A stretch of DNA of 50,000 nt from an uncultured Pelagibacteraceae bacterium (GTDB lineage Bacteria > Pseudomonadota > Alphaproteobacteria > Pelagibacterales > Pelagibacteraceae), in NCBI GenBank assembly GCA_902582735.1, contig CACHTB010000005.1:1-50000 (forward strand), written 5' to 3'. Numbering within the stretch: the first letter of the stretch is position 1; each line of letters starts with the position of its first letter. Under the pieces are notes generated by a model. The model made no database searches. It saw nothing but the letters and a program-made list of their open reading frames with translations, and had not been told where the DNA came from. A program made the position numbers and the translations under genes. Shown here one piece after another: positions 17,371 to 27,057 of this stretch.

Positions 17371-17715
17371 TTATGCAATCGTTAGACCATTTTCAGCTTT
17401 TTGAGAAGGATGAACTAAAGTTACTTTTCCATCAGCATCAATTGCTCCTAAAACTAAAACTTGCGAAACTACTCCAGCAATATTTTTTTCTGGAAAATTA
17501 CAAACCGCAATTACTTGTTTGCCTTTTAAATTTTCCTCTTTGTAATAGTGGGTTATCTGTGCAGAGGACTGTTTAATGCCGATTTCATTACCAAAATCAA
17601 TCTCAACCACTAATGATGGTTTTCTTGCTTTTTCATTTTTCTTTACAGATACAACTGTTCCAATTCTAATATCGACTTTGTCAAAAATGTCGTAGGTTAT
17701 TTGTTCTTTAATCAT
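17371..17715 (-). CDS. csaA: CsaA-like tRNA-binding domain protein
   Basis: A 114-aa stand-alone OB-fold tRNA-binding domain, homologous to the C-terminal domains of MetRS and PheRS-beta. Motifs: DKVDIRIGTVVSV at the start, KQSSAQITHYY, GKQVIAVCNFPEKNIAGV and SQVLVLGA. CsaA is described as an export-related chaperone, though RNA binding is the common theme. First gene of the minus run toward acnA; it diverges from the argE-like gene with only 24 bases between starts. Confidence 0.92.
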   Translation of the reverse strand: MIKEQITYDIFDKVDIRIGTVVSVKKNEKARKPSLVVEIDFGNEIGIKQSSAQITHYYKEENLKGKQVIAVCNFPEKNIAGVVSQVLVLGAIDADGKVTLVHPSQKAENGLTIA

Positions 17716-17739
17716 TATAAAATATGTTAAGTTAAAAGT

Positions 17740-18918
17740 ATGAGTATAGAAAACAATTTATACGAAAAATCAATCAAGATTTTAACTGATCTAATTGGAT
17801 TTAAAACTGTTTCAGGTCAAGATAACAGTGAATTAATCAGTTACTGTGAAAAAATTCTAAATGGCATTGGGGCTACAACTTTTAAAGTGTTCGATGACGA
17901 TAATAAAAGAGTAAATTTATTTGGTACGTTAAAAGCAAAAAAAACAAACGGCAAAAAACCAATAATTCTCTCTGGTCATACTGATGTTGTTCCAGTTTCA
18001 AAAGGTTGGTCCAGCGATCCATTTGTTGCAACTATTAAAAAGGATAAGCTTTATGGGAGAGGTTCGTGTGATATGAAGGGTTTTATTGCATGCACACTTG
18101 CTTATGCACCCATTTTTAAAGACAGTGATTTAGATAGAGATATTCATTTTTGTTTTACATTTGATGAAGAGACTGCTTGTATTGGAGCGCCTTTATTAAT
18201 TAAAGAATTAAAAAAGAGAGATATTAAAGATGGTATTTGTATCATTGGCGAGCCCACAAATATGAAAATCATCGATGCTCATAAGGGCATGAATGAATAT
18301 ACAGTTCATTTTGGAGGGCTTGCTGGTCACAGTTCCAAACCTCACTTAGGAGTAAGTGCAGTTGAATATGCATCTAGATATGTAAGTAAACTTTTAGAAA
18401 TTAGAGAAAGCCTAAAACAAAGAGGACCAAAAGATTGTATCTTTGATCCACCACATTCAACATTGTCTGTTGGAGGTATTAAAGGGGGTATAGCTCACAA
18501 TGTTATTGCAGATAAGTGCAGTGTTGAATGGGAAACAAGACCAGTTATAAAAAAAGATGCAGACTTTGTAACTCAAGAAATTGATAAGTATGCTAATGAA
18601 ATTTTATTACCAGAAATGAAAAAAGTATTTCCAAATTCGTTTATCAAAAAAGAAGTAATTGGTGAAGTTATTGGGTTTGATAGATTAGATCAGTCTGAAG
18701 CTTGTGAGTTTGTATCAAGTATTACAGGAGATAATTCAAGACAAGTTGTATCATTTGGAACTGAAGCTGGTTTATTTCAGGAGGTAGGTATTAGTACTGT
18801 CGTTTGTGGACCAGGTTCAATTGAACAAGCACATAAAATTGATGAATTTATAGAACTGAATGAATTAAAAAAATGTCTTAAGTTTTTAGAAGGTGTAAAA
18901 AATAAATCTATAAATTAG
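17740..18918 (+). CDS. argE: Acetylornithine deacetylase-like M20 peptidase
   Basis: Two-zinc M20 hydrolase. Metal and catalytic residues fit: H80 and D82 in GHTDVVPV, D111 in GRGSCDMKG, E143/E144 in FDEETACIG, and a late His in GSIEQAHKIDEF. The 392-aa length and GEPTNM motif match ArgE, which deacetylates N2-acetylornithine in arginine synthesis. No other arg genes are nearby. Related enzymes deacetylate other N-acetyl amino acids, so in this window it could also serve N-acetyl-diaminobutyrate from ectoine (speculation). Its last 4 bases overlap the end of the convergent aldehyde dehydrogenase gene. Confidence 0.85.
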   Translation: MSIENNLYEKSIKILTDLIGFKTVSGQDNSELISYCEKILNGIGATTFKVFDDDNKRVNLFGTLKAKKTNGKKPIILSGHTDVVPVSKGWSSDPFVATIKKDKLYGRGSCDMKGFIACTLAYAPIFKDSDLDRDIHFCFTFDEETACIGAPLLIKELKKRDIKDGICIIGEPTNMKIIDAHKGMNEYTVHFGGLAGHSSKPHLGVSAVEYASRYVSKLLEIRESLKQRGPKDCIFDPPHSTLSVGGIKGGIAHNVIADKCSVEWETRPVIKKDADFVTQEIDKYANEILLPEMKKVFPNSFIKKEVIGEVIGFDRLDQSEACEFVSSITGDNSRQVVSFGTEAGLFQEVGISTVVCGPGSIEQAHKIDEFIELNELKKCLKFLEGVKNKSIN

Positions 18919-20348
18919 TTCCAACCACCAACCGATTTAACTTCCAAAAATTCAAGCAAACCTTCTTTACCAGCCTCTCGACCGATACCAGAATGTTTAA
19001 AGCCTCCAAATGGAGCATCAACTGCAATACCGGCACCGTTAACATCAACCATTCCTGATCTAAGTTTTCTTGCTACTCTTTGAACTTTATCGTTATCTTG
19101 GGTTTGAATATAATTTGTTAACCCATAATCAGTATCATTAGCAATCTGAATAGCTTCTTCCTCGGTTTCGAATGGAATAACAGATAAAACTGGACCAAAA
19201 ATTTCAGTTCTTGCAATTTCCATGTCATTATTAACATCTGCAAATACTGTAGGTTTTACATAGTAACCATCATTTAATCCATCGGGTTTTCCTGGTCCAC
19301 CAGCAACTAATTTTGCTCCTTCATCTATTCCTTTTTGGATTAGTCCTTGGATTTTATTAAATTGCGTTTCTGAAATAACTGGACCTATGTGTTCGCCTTC
19401 TTTATTTGGATCATCTACTTTAAATTCACTTGCATACTTTCTTAATCTTTCAACAGCTTCATCATAAATTGGTTTTTCAACTAACATTCTTGTCGGAGCA
19501 TTACAAGATTGTCCTGAGTTTCTAAAACATCTTAAAGCACCTCTTTCAATAGCTTCGGCATCTGCGTCTTTAAATATAATGTTTGCACCTTTTCCACCTA
19601 ATTCTAAACTTACTCTTTTAAAATCTTTTGCTGCATTTTGTGAAATTAAAGCTCCTGCTCTTGTTGAACCAGTAAATGAAATCATATTTACATCTGGATG
19701 ACTTGTTAAGGCATCACCTGTAGTTGCGCCGTCTCCATTTACTAAATTAAATACACCTTTTGGAAATTTTGCCTCATCTATTAATTCTGCAATAATCATT
19801 GCAGATAACGGTGCTAACTCTGATGGTTTTAAAATCATTGTGCATCCAGAGGCTAAAGCTGGAATAACTTTCAATGTAACTTGGTTTATTGGCCAGTTCC
19901 ATGGTGTAATTAATGCACAAACTCCTTTTGGTTCATATATCAATCTTTGATTTTTAGCGTGTTCTCCAAGTGGTTTTTCAAACTCAAATTCTTTTAAATA
20001 ACGAATGAATGATTTTGTATGACTAGCGCCAGTTCCTGTTTGAAGTTTCAATGCAAAATCTTTTGGTGCTCCCATTTCTTGAATAATTGCATCAGTAATA
20101 TCGTTCCATCTTTTTTTATAAAGTGCGTAAAAGTTTTCTAGTAAACTTAATCGCTCCTCTTTTGAGGAAAATCCCCAAGTTTTAAAAGCTTCTTTTGCAG
20201 CTAACACTGCATCATTAATATCTTCTTTTCCACCTAAGGAAATAACCGCACAACTTTTTTCAGTTGCAGGATTTATAACTTGAATATCTTTTGGATTTTT
20301 TGGTGCAACCCACGAACCGTTAATATAAAAATTTTTCTTTTCAATCAT
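18915..20348 (-). CDS. NAD(P)-dependent aldehyde dehydrogenase
   Basis: A 477-aa ALDH superfamily enzyme oxidising an aldehyde to a carboxylate. Catalytic residues are visible: E249 in SLELGGKGANI and C282 in NSGQSCNAPTR; the cofactor segment FTGSTRAG and the TPWNWP motif near residue 150 are present. Specificity is not readable. It follows the agmatinase-family gene by 20 bases on the same strand, so it may oxidise the aminoaldehyde made downstream of putrescine, or a guanidinobutyraldehyde. Confidence 0.92.
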   Translation of the reverse strand: MIEKKNFYINGSWVAPKNPKDIQVINPATEKSCAVISLGGKEDINDAVLAAKEAFKTWGFSSKEERLSLLENFYALYKKRWNDITDAIIQEMGAPKDFALKLQTGTGASHTKSFIRYLKEFEFEKPLGEHAKNQRLIYEPKGVCALITPWNWPINQVTLKVIPALASGCTMILKPSELAPLSAMIIAELIDEAKFPKGVFNLVNGDGATTGDALTSHPDVNMISFTGSTRAGALISQNAAKDFKRVSLELGGKGANIIFKDADAEAIERGALRCFRNSGQSCNAPTRMLVEKPIYDEAVERLRKYASEFKVDDPNKEGEHIGPVISETQFNKIQGLIQKGIDEGAKLVAGGPGKPDGLNDGYYVKPTVFADVNNDMEIARTEIFGPVLSVIPFETEEEAIQIANDTDYGLTNYIQTQDNDKVQRVARKLRSGMVDVNGAGIAVDAPFGGFKHSGIGREAGKEGLLEFLEVKSVGGWN

Positions 20349-20368
20349 GCGCGCAAACTATCCTTTCT

Positions 20369-21328
20369 TTATGATTTTGCAAATAAATTTGTTAATTCGT
20401 AAACAATTGTGGCAGCAGCAAGAGAAGTAACTTCTGCATGATCGTATGCAGGTGCAACTTCTACAACATCTGCTGAGATCAAATTTAATCCTGACAATCC
20501 TCTTAAAACATTAACCATTTCTCTAGTGGTCATACCTGCTATTTCAGGTGTTCCTGTTCCTGGTGCAAAAGCTGGATCAAGCACATCAATATCAATAGAT
20601 AAGTACAAAGCATTATCTCCAACTCTTTTTTTAATTCTTTCTGCAATTTTATCTGTTCCTTCTGTTTGAAATTCATCACAATGAATAATTTTAAATCCAA
20701 AACTTTCATCATTCTTTATGTCATCTCTGCTGTATAAAGGTCCTCTTATACCAACATGCATAGAAGCATCATCTAGAAATAAATTTTCTTCACGAGCTCT
20801 TCTAAAAGGAGTTCCATGTGTATAGGGTGCACCAAAATAAGTATCCCATGTATCTAAATGAGCATCAAAATGGACCAAAGATACTGGGCCGTTATTCTTT
20901 TTATTTGCAGCTCTTAATAGTGGCACTGCAATTGTATGATCACCACCAAGACTAATTATTCCGCCTACTTTATTTAATAAATCTGTTGCGCCTACCTCAA
21001 TTTGTTTAATGGCTTCATCAATATTAAATGGGTTACAAGCTATATCCCCTGCATCTGCAACTTGTTGAACTTTGAACGGTTCAACATCATAGCTTGGATG
21101 GTAATTAGTTCTTAAATGTCTTGAGGCTTGTCGAATACTTTGAGGTCCAAATCTTGCGCCTGGTCTGTAACTTGTTCCACTATCAAACGGAATTCCAACA
21201 ATTGCAACATCACAACTTTCAACATCTCTTAATTCTGGCAATCTTGCAAATGTGCTTGGTCCTGCATACCTTGGAACTTTTGTTCCACTAACTGGTTGAA
21301 CTGGATTTTTATTTCTTTCTTTTTTCAT
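20369..21328 (-). CDS. speB: Agmatinase-family ureohydrolase (agmatinase or guanidinobutyrase)
   Basis: Dimanganese ureohydrolase releasing urea from a guanidino compound. All metal motifs are intact: GGDHT (H131), FDAHLDTWD (D155, H157, D159) and SIDIDVLDPAF (D246, D248). The N-terminal PVSGTKVPRYAGPSTFARLP segment is common to the agmatinase/guanidinobutyrase branch. At 319 aa it is normal. The adjacent aldehyde dehydrogenase and the polyamine-type transporter at 39-43 kb make agmatine to putrescine plausible; guanidinobutyrate is the main alternative. Confidence 0.87.
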   Translation of the reverse strand: MKKERNKNPVQPVSGTKVPRYAGPSTFARLPELRDVESCDVAIVGIPFDSGTSYRPGARFGPQSIRQASRHLRTNYHPSYDVEPFKVQQVADAGDIACNPFNIDEAIKQIEVGATDLLNKVGGIISLGGDHTIAVPLLRAANKKNNGPVSLVHFDAHLDTWDTYFGAPYTHGTPFRRAREENLFLDDASMHVGIRGPLYSRDDIKNDESFGFKIIHCDEFQTEGTDKIAERIKKRVGDNALYLSIDIDVLDPAFAPGTGTPEIAGMTTREMVNVLRGLSGLNLISADVVEVAPAYDHAEVTSLAAATIVYELTNLFAKS

Positions 21329-21381
21329 TTTTTAAAAATCTAAGATAATATTATCTTATCTAATTCGTCTATAATTAATTA

Positions 21382-22110
21382 ATGAGAATTTTAATATTAT
21401 TGTTGTTTTGCTTAAATATTACTTACGTAAAAGCTGATGAAATTTATAACTTACTTAAGATACCAAATTTAGAAATTTTTAAATTAAAAAGTAAAAATAA
21501 TATTCGATATTTAAATACAAAAAATGATTTTAAAATAGGTGTAGATGACAATATTACTTGTAAAAAAACAAAAAAAATTAATTTAGATAAAAAATTTCCA
21601 GTTATTGAAAAAAATCTTAGTTTATATAATTCAAATTTTCTTAAAAAAATTCAGTTAAAATATATAGTTTTATGTGAGGATCTGTTTATCTCAGAGATAA
21701 ATACAGGAGGAATACCTGATGCTCAGAAAAGAACGCTTATATTGGATATAAATTTTAATCAAAAATATTTTGAAAGAATGATCCATCATGAAATCTTTCA
21801 TATGATTCAAAAAAGTCACCAAAATTACTTTGATGAAGAATTATTTTCAAATTTTAATCAACCAAACTTCACTTATGCTGAGTGCTCTACTTGTTCCGAT
21901 AGACTTAATTTAGATTTATATGAAAATACAAAGGGATTTTTAACTGAATATTCAAAATCAATTCCATCTGAGGATATGGCAGAAATTTTTTCTTTTTTAA
22001 TAACCAATAAATCTAAGATGAACGAAATAATTCAAAAGGACAATATTTTAAAAAATAAAGTTGATTTAATTAAGTCTGGATTATCTAAAATTGATAACAA
22101 TATTTTATGA
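21382..22110 (+). CDS. Secreted putative zinc metallopeptidase (HExxH), unknown family
   Basis: No named family recognised. A signal peptide is clear: hydrophobic ILILLLFCLNITYV with likely cleavage after VKA (about residue 18). The mature part has HHEIFHMI, giving HExxH with H136, E137 and H140, and about 57-61 residues later SEDMAEIFSF (E197, E201), which could supply the third zinc ligand as in gluzincins. Two Cys-x2-Cys residues (168 and 171) lie between. Predicted to act in the periplasm or outside the cell. The stop overlaps the start of the cyclophilin gene by 4 bases, so the two are coupled and may work together on periplasmic proteins. Confidence 0.7.
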   Translation: MRILILLLFCLNITYVKADEIYNLLKIPNLEIFKLKSKNNIRYLNTKNDFKIGVDDNITCKKTKKINLDKKFPVIEKNLSLYNSNFLKKIQLKYIVLCEDLFISEINTGGIPDAQKRTLILDINFNQKYFERMIHHEIFHMIQKSHQNYFDEELFSNFNQPNFTYAECSTCSDRLNLDLYENTKGFLTEYSKSIPSEDMAEIFSFLITNKSKMNEIIQKDNILKNKVDLIKSGLSKIDNNIL

Positions 22111-22757
22111 TCAAAGCAGTTAAGGCATCACTCTCAGAAAAAATATTATTTATATTTTTAATTTGTCTTGGTATTTTTACTGTTACATCTTTTTTTTTGC
22201 TAAAAAATAAATGCTTTTCAGTCAAAGAAGTAAATTTAGAAAAAGTAAATTTTTCTGATCCTGAAAATATAGCAATTATGAATGTTGAGTGTGGAAATGT
22301 GGTGATTGAACTATATCCTGAGATTTCACCTAACTCTGTTGAAAGATTTAAAAACTTGATTAACAAAGGTCTATATGATGGATCAGCTTTTTATAAAGTA
22401 ATTGAAAATACTTTAGTGCAAGCAGGAGATTTAGAATATGGAAAAAAAGAATATTTGGATTATTCAAAAATAGGAAGTGGTAAATCAAAACTTGGAACCC
22501 TTAAATCAGAATTGAATGATGATTTTGAGTTTAACCTAGGGAGCGTTGGATTTGCAAGATCAACAGAATTTAACACAGAGGATAGTGAGTTTTTTATAAC
22601 ACTAAAAGAAATTCCAATTTATCAAGGTGAATATACTCCTCTTGGTAAAGTGATATATGGTTTAGATATTTTAGAGAGAATAAAAACAGGCAATAAAGCA
22701 ATATATGTGCTTAGGCCTGATTTTATTAACTCTTTTAAAATGTTAAATCCTAATTAA
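22107..22757 (+). CDS. Membrane-anchored cyclophilin-type peptidyl-prolyl isomerase
   Basis: Residues about 13-33 form one membrane anchor (ILFIFLICLGIFTVTSFFLL), followed by a cyclophilin domain facing the periplasm: NVECGNVVIELYPEISPNSV, SAFYKVIENTLVQAGD, GSVGFARSTEF and EFFITL. In usual cyclophilins the segment reads FHRV with a catalytic Arg; here it is FYKV, so activity may be reduced. At 216 aa it is near normal for bacterial PpiA-like proteins. It overlaps the HExxH gene and is convergent with the FadN-like gene (8-base overlap of ends). Confidence 0.85.
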   Translation: MIKAVKASLSEKILFIFLICLGIFTVTSFFLLKNKCFSVKEVNLEKVNFSDPENIAIMNVECGNVVIELYPEISPNSVERFKNLINKGLYDGSAFYKVIENTLVQAGDLEYGKKEYLDYSKIGSGKSKLGTLKSELNDDFEFNLGSVGFARSTEFNTEDSEFFITLKEIPIYQGEYTPLGKVIYGLDILERIKTGNKAIYVLRPDFINSFKMLNPN

Positions 22758-24972
22758 CTAGAGGTTTACCTTTAGAAAGTGTGTGCTTAATTCTGTCTTT
22801 GGTTTTTTGAGTTTCAATTAAATTCATAAAAGAATTTAATTCTAGTTTATATAAATCATCCTCTGATAAAGTTTTATCAATTGTAGTGTCTCCTCCACTT
22901 AATACGTTTGCAAGCTCACTACCAACAACCATTCCATGATCTAAAATTACTTTGTCGTTGTATAATTTTTCTAACAATTTAACCATTTTTTCCTTTAATG
23001 GTTTCCCTGCTAATTTAAATGATGCTTCAGCTGGTGGGATAAAGTCTTTGTTCTCTTCCAATATAGATCTTGAAACATTCAATAAACTATTTCTACTCAT
23101 GATTTTTTTATTTTCAGGAAGCAAGTATTTAAGAGGTTCTGCTTCTACTGGTGATGTTGCTGTTTTACCGTAACCTATAATATCAAAAACTTTTAACGGG
23201 GCATAATCTGGATCATTTTTTGCTTCTTCAGTTTGCGACCATCTCCATAACATTTCTTTACATCCTCCCCCTGCTGGAACTAAACCAACCATAGTTTCAA
23301 CAAGTCCAACAACAATATTAGTGTGGGAAGCTACAAAATTACTTTGCACCAGAACTTCAAATCCACCTCCTAATGTTAGTCCTGAAGGAGCTGAAACAAC
23401 TGGATATTTTGAATATTTAAGTTCTTTGCAGGTATCTTGGAAGTATTTAACAAACTTTTCAATGGAACTGTAATCACCCTTTTCTGCAAAATTCATTGTG
23501 TAAGTTAAATTTACACCTGCAGAAAATTGCATACTTTCATTAATAATAATTAAAGGCTTATCGGTTGCTTTCTTTAATGCATCCATCGAGTCGTAATCTA
23601 ATGCGTTAGCTTTAGTTGTGAACTCAACTATATTAAAATCATTAAATCTATAAATCTCTGCAGAATTGTTTCCATCTAATTTTGTTGCTTTGGGTTTTAT
23701 TTTTCCTAGAGTTTCTATTTGAGTATATTTTTGTCTTTCTCCATAAAAATTTTCATCTTTAGATTTTGAAAGTTCCTCTAAAAATTTATTGTTTTCAAAA
23801 CCATCTAATTTTTCAAAAAAGTTACTCACACCAATTTCTTTTAACATTTCAAAAGGCCCTCTTGACCAATTGAATCCTAAACGCATGGCTTCATCTATAT
23901 CATTAAATTTATCTGTAATTCCTGGAACTAAAGAGGATGCATATTTTATAATCTTTGAAATAACCGACCATGCATAATCTCCGTATTTATCACCTCTATT
24001 AATTAATTTTAATAAATCAACTTTTTCTGATTTAATATCTATTTTTTGTGATGTTGAATATTCTCCTGTTTCTAAATTGATAGCCTCTAGAATTTTTGTA
24101 TTATCAACTTTGTTCATTCTATAGAAACCACCTTTGCCTTTTCGACCTGTATATCCAGTATCAATTAGTTTCCTTATTAAAGGAATTTCTTTAGCTACCT
24201 CTTGAAAGTTATCATTTTCCGGAAGCTCTTTAATGAAACTCTTTAATACGTCTGCCATTAGATCAATACCAATTAGATCATAAAGACCAAAAACTCCTGT
24301 CTTTGGTATTCCCATTGGTCTTCCAAAAACTGCGTCAGCTTCTTCTATGGTAAGCTTCATTTTAAATGCTTCCGTCATTGCAATTTGCATTGCATAAACA
24401 CCAATTCTATTTCCTAAAAAACCTGGAGTATCATTACAAACAATGGCTCCTTTTCCTAAATCTTCTTCGCAAAATAGTTTGAGTTTTTGAATTTTATCTA
24501 AATCGGTATTCTCGTTTTTTACAATTTCGAGTAAATCCATATATCGAACAGGATTGAAGAAGTGAGTTATACAAAAATCCTTTTTATCATCCTCAGTCAT
24601 TTTCTCAGATAAGACGCTTATCGGAATTGACGAAGTATTTGATGAAACTAGAGAGTCTTTCTTTCTTTGCTTAAAAATTTTGTCGTAGATATCATGTTTA
24701 ATATCTATACGTTCTACAACTGCTTCAACAATCCAATCAGCCTCTGATACAATATTAAAATCATCATTAATATTTCCAACTTTAATCCCATCTATTTTTG
24801 ATTTATCAATTAATAGTGGGGGTCTTGATTTTTCTATTCTATCTTTGGCTTTTTGACTGATCTCAGTTTTTAAATCTAATAGAGTTACTGGAATATTTGC
24901 ATTACATAGTTGCGCTGCTATTCCGCTGCCCATCGTACCTGAGCCAATAACAACTACATTATTAATTTTCAT
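22750..24972 (-). CDS. 3-hydroxyacyl-CoA dehydrogenase / enoyl-CoA hydratase fusion (FadN-like order)
   Basis: A 740-aa two-domain beta-oxidation enzyme with the dehydrogenase first: NAD-binding VIGSGTMGSGIAAQL (residues 9-23), SSNTSSIPIS and THFFNPVRYMDLLEIV with the catalytic His. The C-terminal part (from about 430) is a crotonase: MQFSAGVNL, GLTLGGGFEV and GLVPAGGG. FadB and FadJ have the opposite order; this order resembles FadN of Bacillus and archaeal fusions. The gene begins 50 bases after the ABC ATPase stop on the same strand, so it may share that transcript. A thiolase is encoded at 36945. Confidence 0.92.
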   Translation of the reverse strand: MKINNVVVIGSGTMGSGIAAQLCNANIPVTLLDLKTEISQKAKDRIEKSRPPLLIDKSKIDGIKVGNINDDFNIVSEADWIVEAVVERIDIKHDIYDKIFKQRKKDSLVSSNTSSIPISVLSEKMTEDDKKDFCITHFFNPVRYMDLLEIVKNENTDLDKIQKLKLFCEEDLGKGAIVCNDTPGFLGNRIGVYAMQIAMTEAFKMKLTIEEADAVFGRPMGIPKTGVFGLYDLIGIDLMADVLKSFIKELPENDNFQEVAKEIPLIRKLIDTGYTGRKGKGGFYRMNKVDNTKILEAINLETGEYSTSQKIDIKSEKVDLLKLINRGDKYGDYAWSVISKIIKYASSLVPGITDKFNDIDEAMRLGFNWSRGPFEMLKEIGVSNFFEKLDGFENNKFLEELSKSKDENFYGERQKYTQIETLGKIKPKATKLDGNNSAEIYRFNDFNIVEFTTKANALDYDSMDALKKATDKPLIIINESMQFSAGVNLTYTMNFAEKGDYSSIEKFVKYFQDTCKELKYSKYPVVSAPSGLTLGGGFEVLVQSNFVASHTNIVVGLVETMVGLVPAGGGCKEMLWRWSQTEEAKNDPDYAPLKVFDIIGYGKTATSPVEAEPLKYLLPENKKIMSRNSLLNVSRSILEENKDFIPPAEASFKLAGKPLKEKMVKLLEKLYNDKVILDHGMVVGSELANVLSGGDTTIDKTLSEDDLYKLELNSFMNLIETQKTKDRIKHTLSKGKPLVN

Positions 24973-25022
24973 AAAAAAACTTTTATATAAGATTTAATTT
25001 TGTGTGTAACAAAAAAATTGTC

Positions 25023-27056
25023 CTAATTGATATTTTGTTGTTTTTTTAAATCCTCTACTTTTATATGACAACGTATTGAGTTTCCATTTTCACCAATTTG
25101 CCATGGCGGAACCTCATTTTTACAAATATCACCAAGGATTCTAGGACATCTGCCTTGAAAAGAGCAGCCTTGTTCGGGCGGCTTTTCTTCAACTATATCT
25201 TCAGCAACTAATTTAGGTTTTACATCTGGATCAGGCTCTAAAACTGCACCCAATAAAACTTCTGTATACGGATGTGATGGTAGTTGATAAACATTTTTTG
25301 AAGGACCAATTTCACATAATCTTCCTTGATATAAAACTGCAACTCTATCACTAATAGCTCTTACAACTGCTAGATCGTGAGATACAAATATATAGGTTGT
25401 ACCAAAATCTTCTTTTAATTCTTGAAGCAAGTTTAGTACAGCTGCTTGAACTGAAACATCAAGTGCTGAGGTTACTTCATCACAAAGAATAATATCTGGC
25501 TTTGCAGCAAATGCTCTTGCAACAGCAACTCTTTGTTTTTCACCTCCTGATAATTGTCTTGGGTATCTTGTTAAATAAAATTCTCCAAGTCTAACTTTTT
25601 CAAGTACTTCTACAATTTTTTGTTTGAGTTCGTCTCCCTTTAATCCAAAATACAATCTTAAAGGTTGTGATACAATTTCTTCAACAGTATGATTTGGATT
25701 TAAAGATTCGTCTGGATTTTGAAATATCAATTGTATTGCTCTTAAAAAACCTGGATCTCTTGTTTTTAAATCATTTGATAAAACTTTGTCTTTATCAAAC
25801 TTTATCATTCCATCTTTTGTTTTTAATAATCCTGCAATTGATTTTAATATTGTTGATTTTCCACTACCAGATTCCCCTACTAGCGCAAGGGTTTCTCCTT
25901 TGTTAATATTGATATTAATATCTTGAACTGTTGGGTTGCTATCGTCAATTTTGTTTAACAACTGATCAATAAACTTTTGTTTTGCATAGCTAATTGAAAC
26001 TTTCGAAATATCTAAAATTTCGTTTTGTAAAACATCATTGTTTATTGATTTTACAGTGTCTAAATTTGTTTCTTTTACGTTTATTAATTCTTTATATTTA
26101 AAACATCTAACACTCGTATTTAAATCATCAATGTATTCCAAGTTTGGTGAATTATTTTTACAGTTATCTTCTGCAAAATTACATCTCTCATAAAAACTAC
26201 ATCCTGTTTTAATTGTTCCTGGTTGAGGTTGGCTGCCTGACATAGAGTCTGGTAAACCTGGAGAGGTTAGTTTTGGAATGGACTTTAATAATCCAAATGT
26301 ATAAGGATGAATTGGGTTTTTTAATATACTTCTTACTGGACCGTCTAAAACAATTTCACCAGAATACATAACGATTACTCTATCGCTAACTTGTGCTATT
26401 GCTCCAAGATCATGACTTACATAAACCATTGAGGTTCCTGTATCTTTTGCAATAAAATTTAATAATTCTAATACGTGTGCCTGTGTTGTTACGTCTAATC
26501 CCGTTGTTGGTTCATCTAATAATAAAAGTTCGGGATTGCCTGCTAAAGCCATTGCAACAGCTACCCTTTGTTGCTGTCCCCCTGATAATTCATGCGGATA
26601 TCTTTGTGCCATTATCTCGGGCGAAGGCAATCTAACTTTATTCAGTAATTCTGATATTTTTTTATCTCTTTCTTCTTTTTTTAAATCTGTATGTAGTTTT
26701 AAAGCCTCGTCAATTTGATATCCAATTTTAAGATTAGGAGTAAGTGATTGACCAGCATTTTGTGGGATCATTGCAATTTTTCTACCCCTTATATTTTCTA
26801 GATCTTTATTTTTCATTTCTAAAAGATTGTTTGAATGAAATAAGCACTCTCCAGAAATGGTGTAAAGGCCGTGTTTTACATAGCCCATCATAGCTAGAGC
26901 TAAAGTGCTTTTTCCTGAGCCAGACTCCCCAACGATACCAACGGTCTCACCTTTTTTAATAGTGGTAGAAATATTTTTAAGAATGGAAATCTGTTTACCT
27001 TTTTGACTTGTAAATCCAATTGTAAGATTATTTATTGTTTGAACCGCACTATCCAT
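25023..27056 (-). CDS. Fused double ATPase of a peptide/opine-type ABC importer (DppD-DppF)
   Basis: Two ABC ATPase domains in one chain. Domain 1: GESGSGKSTLA, ELSGGQQQR, LLLLDEPTTG. Domain 2: GESGSGKSTIL, QLSGGEKQR, IILCDEVTS. Each is followed by an oligopeptide-type Cys motif (CSFYERCNFAEDNC and CSFQGRCPRILGDIC). I place the start at 27056 (MDSAVQTINN) rather than at 27110, because that leaves one base after the permease stop instead of a 53-base overlap and fits the family N terminus. Fused ATPases are known for GsiA-like systems. Confidence 0.93.
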   Translation of the reverse strand: MDSAVQTINNLTIGFTSQKGKQISILKNISTTIKKGETVGIVGESGSGKSTLALAMMGYVKHGLYTISGECLFHSNNLLEMKNKDLENIRGRKIAMIPQNAGQSLTPNLKIGYQIDEALKLHTDLKKEERDKKISELLNKVRLPSPEIMAQRYPHELSGGQQQRVAVAMALAGNPELLLLDEPTTGLDVTTQAHVLELLNFIAKDTGTSMVYVSHDLGAIAQVSDRVIVMYSGEIVLDGPVRSILKNPIHPYTFGLLKSIPKLTSPGLPDSMSGSQPQPGTIKTGCSFYERCNFAEDNCKNNSPNLEYIDDLNTSVRCFKYKELINVKETNLDTVKSINNDVLQNEILDISKVSISYAKQKFIDQLLNKIDDSNPTVQDINININKGETLALVGESGSGKSTILKSIAGLLKTKDGMIKFDKDKVLSNDLKTRDPGFLRAIQLIFQNPDESLNPNHTVEEIVSQPLRLYFGLKGDELKQKIVEVLEKVRLGEFYLTRYPRQLSGGEKQRVAVARAFAAKPDIILCDEVTSALDVSVQAAVLNLLQELKEDFGTTYIFVSHDLAVVRAISDRVAVLYQGRLCEIGPSKNVYQLPSHPYTEVLLGAVLEPDPDVKPKLVAEDIVEEKPPEQGCSFQGRCPRILGDICKNEVPPWQIGENGNSIRCHIKVEDLKKQQNIN

Positions 27057-27057
27057 T

